Assembly: GCA_008638375.1 (NCBI GenBank)
Contig: CM018040.1
Span: 31,938,970 to 32,002,969 of the forward strand
Source: Nyssa sinensis
Taxonomy: Eukaryota > Streptophyta > Magnoliopsida > Cornales > Nyssaceae
DNA length: 64,000 nt
Reading direction: 5' to 3'
A model generated the notes under the pieces. The model had not been told where the DNA came from. It saw only the letters and a program-made list of their open reading frames with translations, and did no database searches. Below, in pieces: positions 58,489-64,000 of the stretch; the stretch's first letter is position 1, and each line of letters starts with the position of its first letter. A program made the translations under genes and the position numbers.

Positions 58489-60840
58489 GTCACGACCTGT
58501 AACCTGTCCTGTGCGGATTAAGGGTTAGTCCAAAAAGAAGGATAATGAACAATGACAAATAAGGATATGATATCACAATAGCAATAAGAGATACAATGTC
58601 ACAATAACCAGTCACCAAAAGTGCGAATCAATAGAAATGACCCGTAGGTCCAAAAAGGCACATCCCAAGACAGAATAAGCAATCAACAATAAGAATTGGC
58701 CTATACAATAGTTAGTTGCCACAAATCACAAGATAGCAGTTCGAATCCAAAGATAGACAAGCAGGCATATCATTAATCAAATAATATATCAATAGATAAT
58801 CCAAGGATATTCTCACAAGGCATATCAATATCCAAAGAATACATCATCAAATAATCCAAAGATAGGCTTGCAAGGCATATCAATAATCCAAGAGTGCATC
58901 ATCAGAACATCAATAAACGATATAAGATACTAACAAAATAGATGCAGTCACAAATAGGGCCTAGCATACCCCCAAAAGCGCTCATCCAGGTTCACCCCAC
59001 TATCGAGCTCCTGAATAACACTAGAGCTCTTTATCACATATCATGTCCTCCATGGACTAAGTGTTGGGTTTCATTCCCAATCATCGACCCATAGGTCCAA
59101 AAGCATCTATGAATCAGATGGACGTTGTGACAGATCACGACTCCAGGCACTCATACTAATATCATAATAGTCAAAATTCCACAAGCGATGTACATATTTG
59201 TGGAATAATAATTTCTTAACAGTGAGAGCCATAACAATTTTTCAATATCCAAGAAAGTATAGAAATTGACAAATAATCACATAAGGATATTGGCAATCAA
59301 ATTCTCAACAAGTTCACAATATAGAACAAGCATCGAATTGTAGAGATCAACAATGTCAAGTATGTAGGGAGTACAAATTGGTAGCATCAAGGTAATAAAA
59401 CTATGACATGGCTAGGAATATCACATGTTAGAGTTCGGGTTTACTTATCTCAAAATCGCTTCTCCTCGTTTCCAGAGGAAATCAAACTTCTTTTTCATTC
59501 CCTTTCAATGTCCCTATAAACCAGAAAATATTATTAAGTTCTCTATCATTCATAAACTTAATATGATTTTATTTATGAATTTACTGTCCTTTAATCTCAT
59601 ATGTCGTATTTTAAATCTATGGATCCATTTACTCCCCCTCTTGGTCGTATCGTTGTACTATTACAGTGTCATAAAAATAGCCCATTTCGTATAGCAATAT
59701 TTTAAGTATTTTATTTGGCAAAACAGATTCCGCCGTTGAGTCTGGAACGTCGAAAAAACTCTAAGGTACATATTCTCATAATATTTGAAGGTTGTTCATT
59801 GTCTTTATTTGGCCTTTAGGACATTTTTGGGATTTACCTAGTTTGTCTGTTCGCATTTTTTGAAATTTAATTTCACAATTTGGACTCCACCATTGAGTCC
59901 GGAATACCCAAAAATATTAGGTTACACTGCCTTTTTATTTTATTCGGACACTGAAAATATTTTAATAATTTTAATAATTTAAATTAATTAAATTATATCA
60001 TTTTATATCATATATTTATTTAAGTATTATTTTAACCAAATGTCTCAATGGCGCAGTGGTTCGCACACGTGGGTTAAGATTCACATGCACGCACACGTTA
60101 GGGGTTTGAAACCTACTGACGGCAATTCTTATATTTTTTTTTCTGACTTTTGTTGAGGCAAACAACAGATAAAGATTGGTTTAGGGATAAGTTATCCCTA
60201 TTCCACTCTCAGTTATTAAATCAACCTATTATCCGTGTAACCAAACAACATTGATTGTATCTAAAATTTAAAACCTACTAACCCTAAACGACGCTGTCCC
60301 ATTAACCTTATTTGTGATTGGGCGGGTCCCGACCCGAACTCGATCCGACTCGTCTTTCTTCTTCAGCGAGGGTTCCGATGTCTTTTTCAGCGCCAACGAC
60401 CATCCCCGGTGGAATTTCAACATGTTTTTAATGGGGTTCGAAGCCTAATCTTATGAGGATTCCATCTATGGTTTCCAATTTGGGATTTGAGGATCATTCA
60501 TTCTCAAAATAGGGACTTACAGTCGAGCTTCGATGAGGGCCCCACTTTCTAGCGAGGTGAAATTTTCTATTTCGTGGCTTTCTACCACTTGTTTTTGCCC
60601 CAAATTTTCACTACTAGTTCCTAAAATCCTAGGGAATACTTTCCCGATCCTAAAACCCAACAAATCAATCATTTTTATGCTGGTTTAATTTTTCCCTCTT
60701 CGTTTGAAACTCACTGTTTTCTCAATGGTTTCTCAACCATTTTTAGTGATTTAAATTGTTGCATGTTCCATTTTCATGCTCTTTTGAGCTATGTAATTTG
60801 TTTGAAGCTTAAATTAAGTTTACAAAAAATACATTATTTT
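58489..60840 (-). mobile_element. TGTNA unit P, partial
   Basis: Its 3' end on the - strand is at 58489 (+ strand CGGTCACGACCTGTAACC, a decayed TGTCACGACC). The donor block is present but mutated at about 59447 (+ strand TTTACTTATCTC). Sub-repeat with GGACTCCACCATTGAGTCC at 59883-59901. tRNA-like module 60049-60113. GGGATAAGTTATCCC at 60184-60198 and a GGCGGGTCCCGACCCG block at about 60320-60340. The hairpin/acceptor block is not seen. The 5' end was not found before 60840, where unrelated sequence begins. Confidence 0.6.
60049..60113 (+). repeat. tRNA-like box A/box B module in unit P
   Basis: TGGCGCAGTGG (60049-60059) is a perfect box A and GGTTTGAAACC (60103-60113) is box B with one mismatch. 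Start-to-start spacing is about 53 bp. Antisense to the unit, next to the GGGATA palindrome as in Q and W. Confidence 0.65.
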
Positions 60841-61588
60841 CTCTGGTGTGCTGTCGCAGGCAACCAAAAAATAAAACCTAAACTACTAAAAATATATATG
60901 TAGTAATGGAGTAAGGATCGTTCCCACGGAAAATATCTAACCTAGTTTTATGCTATGTAAATAAGGATTGGGGGGGGTTTGAGTATAACGAAAATAATTT
61001 TAAGAAAAACAACTAAGGAACAATTCAAATTAAACTATCGAATTCAATTAAAAGAACAAGCATTGGTTTAAGTCAATATCCACCATCAAAATTTTACAAC
61101 TAATCATTGATGAAAATATATATCAATTCACACTTTGAATATTCACCATTGGAACTATTTTCTTATCTCTCTTTAGTCATAGTTAATTAAAAAACAAGCG
61201 ATCTAATTAACCCTAACTACTAAACAACCCAATACAAGCGCTAAATGTTTAATCTAGTAGCAGCCTCAAGAATTAGAAAGATCGATGAAGCTAAACAATA
61301 CAAGCACAAGTGGTTGCATTTAATTTAGTTGAACATTCTTCCCAAGATCTAATAATTTCTGATGCAGCAAATCATTAATTCTTAGTTGCTTCACAAATTA
61401 GAGGGATCAAACAATTACGGATTTGATATCTAATCTAACAGTAGATTGCAACGAATAATAAACTAATAGGGCTCCTAGTAATTAAACGAGACAATCATGA
61501 AAATAAGCACAAAAGAACATCAGATACTCAAAGCATAAATTGAACAATAAAACCAAATTAGATCTCACAGTTTTATTGATTCCGAGGT
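60841..61588. other. Unassigned repeat-like sequence between P and R
   Basis: Phrases such as GGATCGTTCCCACGGAAAAT (about 60917) and a G run at 60970 recur in plant retroelement flanks, but I could not set a boundary or family. Confidence 0.3.
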
Positions 61589-62132
61589 TTCCGTGTAATA
61601 CCCCGACCCAAAAATACTAGGTCATATGGCATGCATTACGAGGCTATGAAAAATTAGTGTAAAGATATATGCACTTAAGGAAAACAATTAATTAATTTAA
61701 AATAATTAATTAATTAAGTATATGAAATTGATTTTTTTTTTTTTTTAATAAAAACACACATTATGAGTGTATAGTAAGTGGGTATGGTCAAGTATGTGTA
61801 AATATATATATATATATATGTAAATATATACGCACATGTAAATGAATAAATATATGTATATATATGTATATATATAATATGTTAATATATGTGTGTATTT
61901 GTGTGCATAGAACCGTGTGTGTGGTATATTATATATATATATATATATTCATATTTTATAATCATGTAGGTGGGGAAGTATGGTGAGGTAAGGGCAAAAT
62001 CAGAAAAATAAATGGAGGTATGGCTGCTAATTGTGATGGGGTATGGGGGTGAAAAGAAAGAAGTTGGTGATGGCCATTGATATGAATACATATACATATA
62101 TACACATATTAGATACACACCAAAAATTCAAC

Positions 62133-62140
62133 ACACAAGA

Positions 62141-62187
<47 letters not shown>

Positions 62188-62190
62188 AGA
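62133..62190. repeat. (GA)n microsatellite in unit R
   Basis: Near-pure GA run with AAAGAGAG interruptions, 180-330 bp downstream of the (TA)n runs. Confidence 0.9.
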
Positions 62191-63279
62191 AGAGAAAGAA
62201 GATCTCAGAGGAAGGAGGAAGAAGAGGGAGTCACTGTTAGAGGTAAAACATCAAAAACTTAACATTTTCTCTCTCTAAAAATTTTCCTATGCATGAACTG
62301 TTTTAGCTTCTGATTTTTGTGTATATGATGTTCAAAGTAAATAAACATGAACGAGACATGAAAAATAGACTCTAAAACACATCAGAAACACAAGCCGTAC
62401 ACCAAACCGCCATTGTTGAGCTTGGTGAGAGCAGGTCTGAAACCATTGTAACCAAACCCTTTTTGGTTGGTTGGGACCTCAAATGGACCCTATGGGTGTT
62501 CCAAAAACACTTGACCGTGACCTTACAACTCAACATAAACCCTAGAAAAGTTTAGTTGCAGGTTTCGGCCATAAACCCACTTCTTGGTTTTGGACTCCTA
62601 AACTAGATTTTGAGAATGGGGATTGAGTCCCCATGTCATGGGGATCACACAGGACCAGACACCATAAAAAAGGGTGATGAAAAAAAGGATTTACCAGAGA
62701 GTTGCAGGTTCAGGTATCCATGGTTAGACCGAATGATTGGGTTAGTTTCGGAGTATCAAACGAATACCAAAAGATTGGCCACATCCTTAGGAATGTGTAT
62801 CCACTAAGAACAGAGAAAATCAATGACTCAAAACTCACAACATTAAAGAAACAGAAAAACGAGAATTAGGGCAACAGTACTTAGTTGGTGAGGAAGATGA
62901 TTGAGTCGACTCGCGACTCGTTTGAAACGAGTAGGGGCGACTTGGACACGTGTCGAGCTGCGGGCTAGCCATCGCATTTATTGGAACGGTGACGTTTTGT
63001 ATAAGTTTTAAAATTAAAACATTAGGGCTGACGTTAGCATTACGCCTTGAATCGTGTAAACCGGACTGGTTCATTTAAAATTGAACTGAACCAATTGGTT
63101 TAGACCGAAACTTTGGATAAATATAATTTGACCCCCAACTGTTTTACTGATTTATGCTGTGGCCCAATTTTTAGAGAATTTACGCAATTAAGCCCCTGGA
63201 AAAATAATAAAATAATTTATTAAATTATTTTATCAAATAATTAAAATTACTAAATTGCCCTTGAGTCACAAATAAGTCA

Positions 63280-63800
63280 AACAAAGTCCAAATGGGGCGA
63301 ATGAATAGTCAAACTTTATTATTTTGGGCATTCCAGATGCAACGGTGGGGTCCGTTTCATGAGACGGGACCCCAAAAAATTAAGACACTAAAATGACCAA
63401 ATTACCCTTGTAACCAAATAAGACAAGTAATATACGTATTCTTGCTATCTCGGACCTACTGAGTCCAATGGTGAGGTCCACGACACGAGACGGGGTCCCA
63501 AAAAATAAAGACACGTAAAGGGGTAAAATGACCAAAATACCCCTAGTACCTCTAAAGCCAAATGGAAACTGGGGAAGGTCTAAATTGATTTTCTTCAATA
63601 TTCTGGACTCAATGGTAGGGTCCAAATTACGAAATGAAGTACGGAAAAATATGACACATAAATGGGTAAATGACCATTTTGCCCTTTTACATATAAAAGT
63701 CTAAATTAAATTTTAGGAAAGCCTAAACCGACTTTCTTCGACACTTTGAACTCAATGGTAGAGTCTATTTGACTAAAAGAAGTGTCTAAAATAAAAAGAC
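63280..63800 (+). repeat. Hairpin sub-repeats of unit R
   Basis: Three to four tandem copies, about 130-150 bp each, of the ATTCCAGATGCAACGGTGGG / GGACTCAATGGTAGGGTCC block with AAAAATAAAGACACGTAAA and AAAATGACCAAAATACCCCT text. Confidence 0.8.
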
Positions 63801-64000
63801 ATAAAATCTGATGAATAACATAAGTCCAGTGACTATAAAATTAGTGCACTGCCCGAGGTACCGAACTAAACAGAACGGTACATATTTAAAATGAAATACG
63901 AAAAGACACGACACGTAGACATGTGAAGTAATTAAATTAAATTTAAAGTTAATGGAGCTTCCAGAAGAGTATAAATTGAAATAAATTAAATTTCTAACAC

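Larger units (their letters stand above)
61594..64000 (+). mobile_element. TGTNA unit R, 5' part, runs off the window
   Basis: Starts TGTAATACCCCGACCC at 61594 after TTCCG (the expected duplication). (TA)n at 61803-61820 and 61930-61950, (GA)n 62133-62190, sub-repeats from about 63280 to 63800 (at least three, e.g. TTCTGGACTCAATGGTAGGG at 63600). The donor, hairpin and 3' end should lie beyond 64000. Confidence 0.7.

Overview
This window is nuclear DNA of a flowering plant, probably a eudicot. It is AT-rich, dense in nested retrotransposon debris, and has one clearly intact host gene: an intronless leucine-rich-repeat extensin (LRX/PEX) gene on the + strand at 53471-55678. No organellar, bacterial or rRNA/tRNA gene signature was found. 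The species cannot be named from the sequence.

Layout. 1-1520: wreck of a Ty1/copia gag with two zinc-knuckle remnants. About 3.1-37.0 kb: a thick nest of one family of long TG...CA units of about 3.1-4.8 kb, which I call the TGTNA family. Seven copies can be delimited to the base by 5-bp target duplications: Y 5668-14042 with X 5729-9272 inside it; Z 14495-18116; W 23058-37011 holding V 24052-27179 and U 28985-35880, with T 30485-33572 inside U. An older copy (Q) was split by Y, and two further partial copies (P, R) lie at the right end. Between Z and W are copia LTR/PBS remnants, a hairpin minisatellite, a 121-bp-arm inverted repeat and a copia gag that W has cut in two.

38183-48339 is a complete but dead Ty3/gypsy element of the Tat type on the - strand: LTRs, primer-binding site, polypurine tract, gag, pol, two 3' tandem arrays and a counter-oriented ORF on the + strand. 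Its 5' LTR and flank were triplicated afterwards, to about 49414. The LRX gene sits in a roughly 4-kb island between two solo LTRs of a related family, in opposite orientation (51797-52456 and 56001-56610). Further right is a Tag1-like non-autonomous hAT element (57223-58171).

Most unusual observation. TGTNA units share an ordered architecture without recognisable protein: (TA)n then (GA)n near the 5' end; a GGGTCGGGTC-like block; a GGATATCC palindrome; sub-repeats with a GGACTC/GAGTCC hairpin; a splice-donor block (AAG/GTAAGT); and, 0.6-1.5 kb on, a TGAGCTT...AAGCTCA hairpin followed by a TTTTTCAG acceptor. Five modules in four copies also carry antisense box A/box B-like sequences at a constant 52-53 bp spacing. 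The units are best read as solo long LTRs with a built-in 5' leader intron and an antisense tRNA-like module. That reading is inference; the repeats, termini and target duplications are visible directly.
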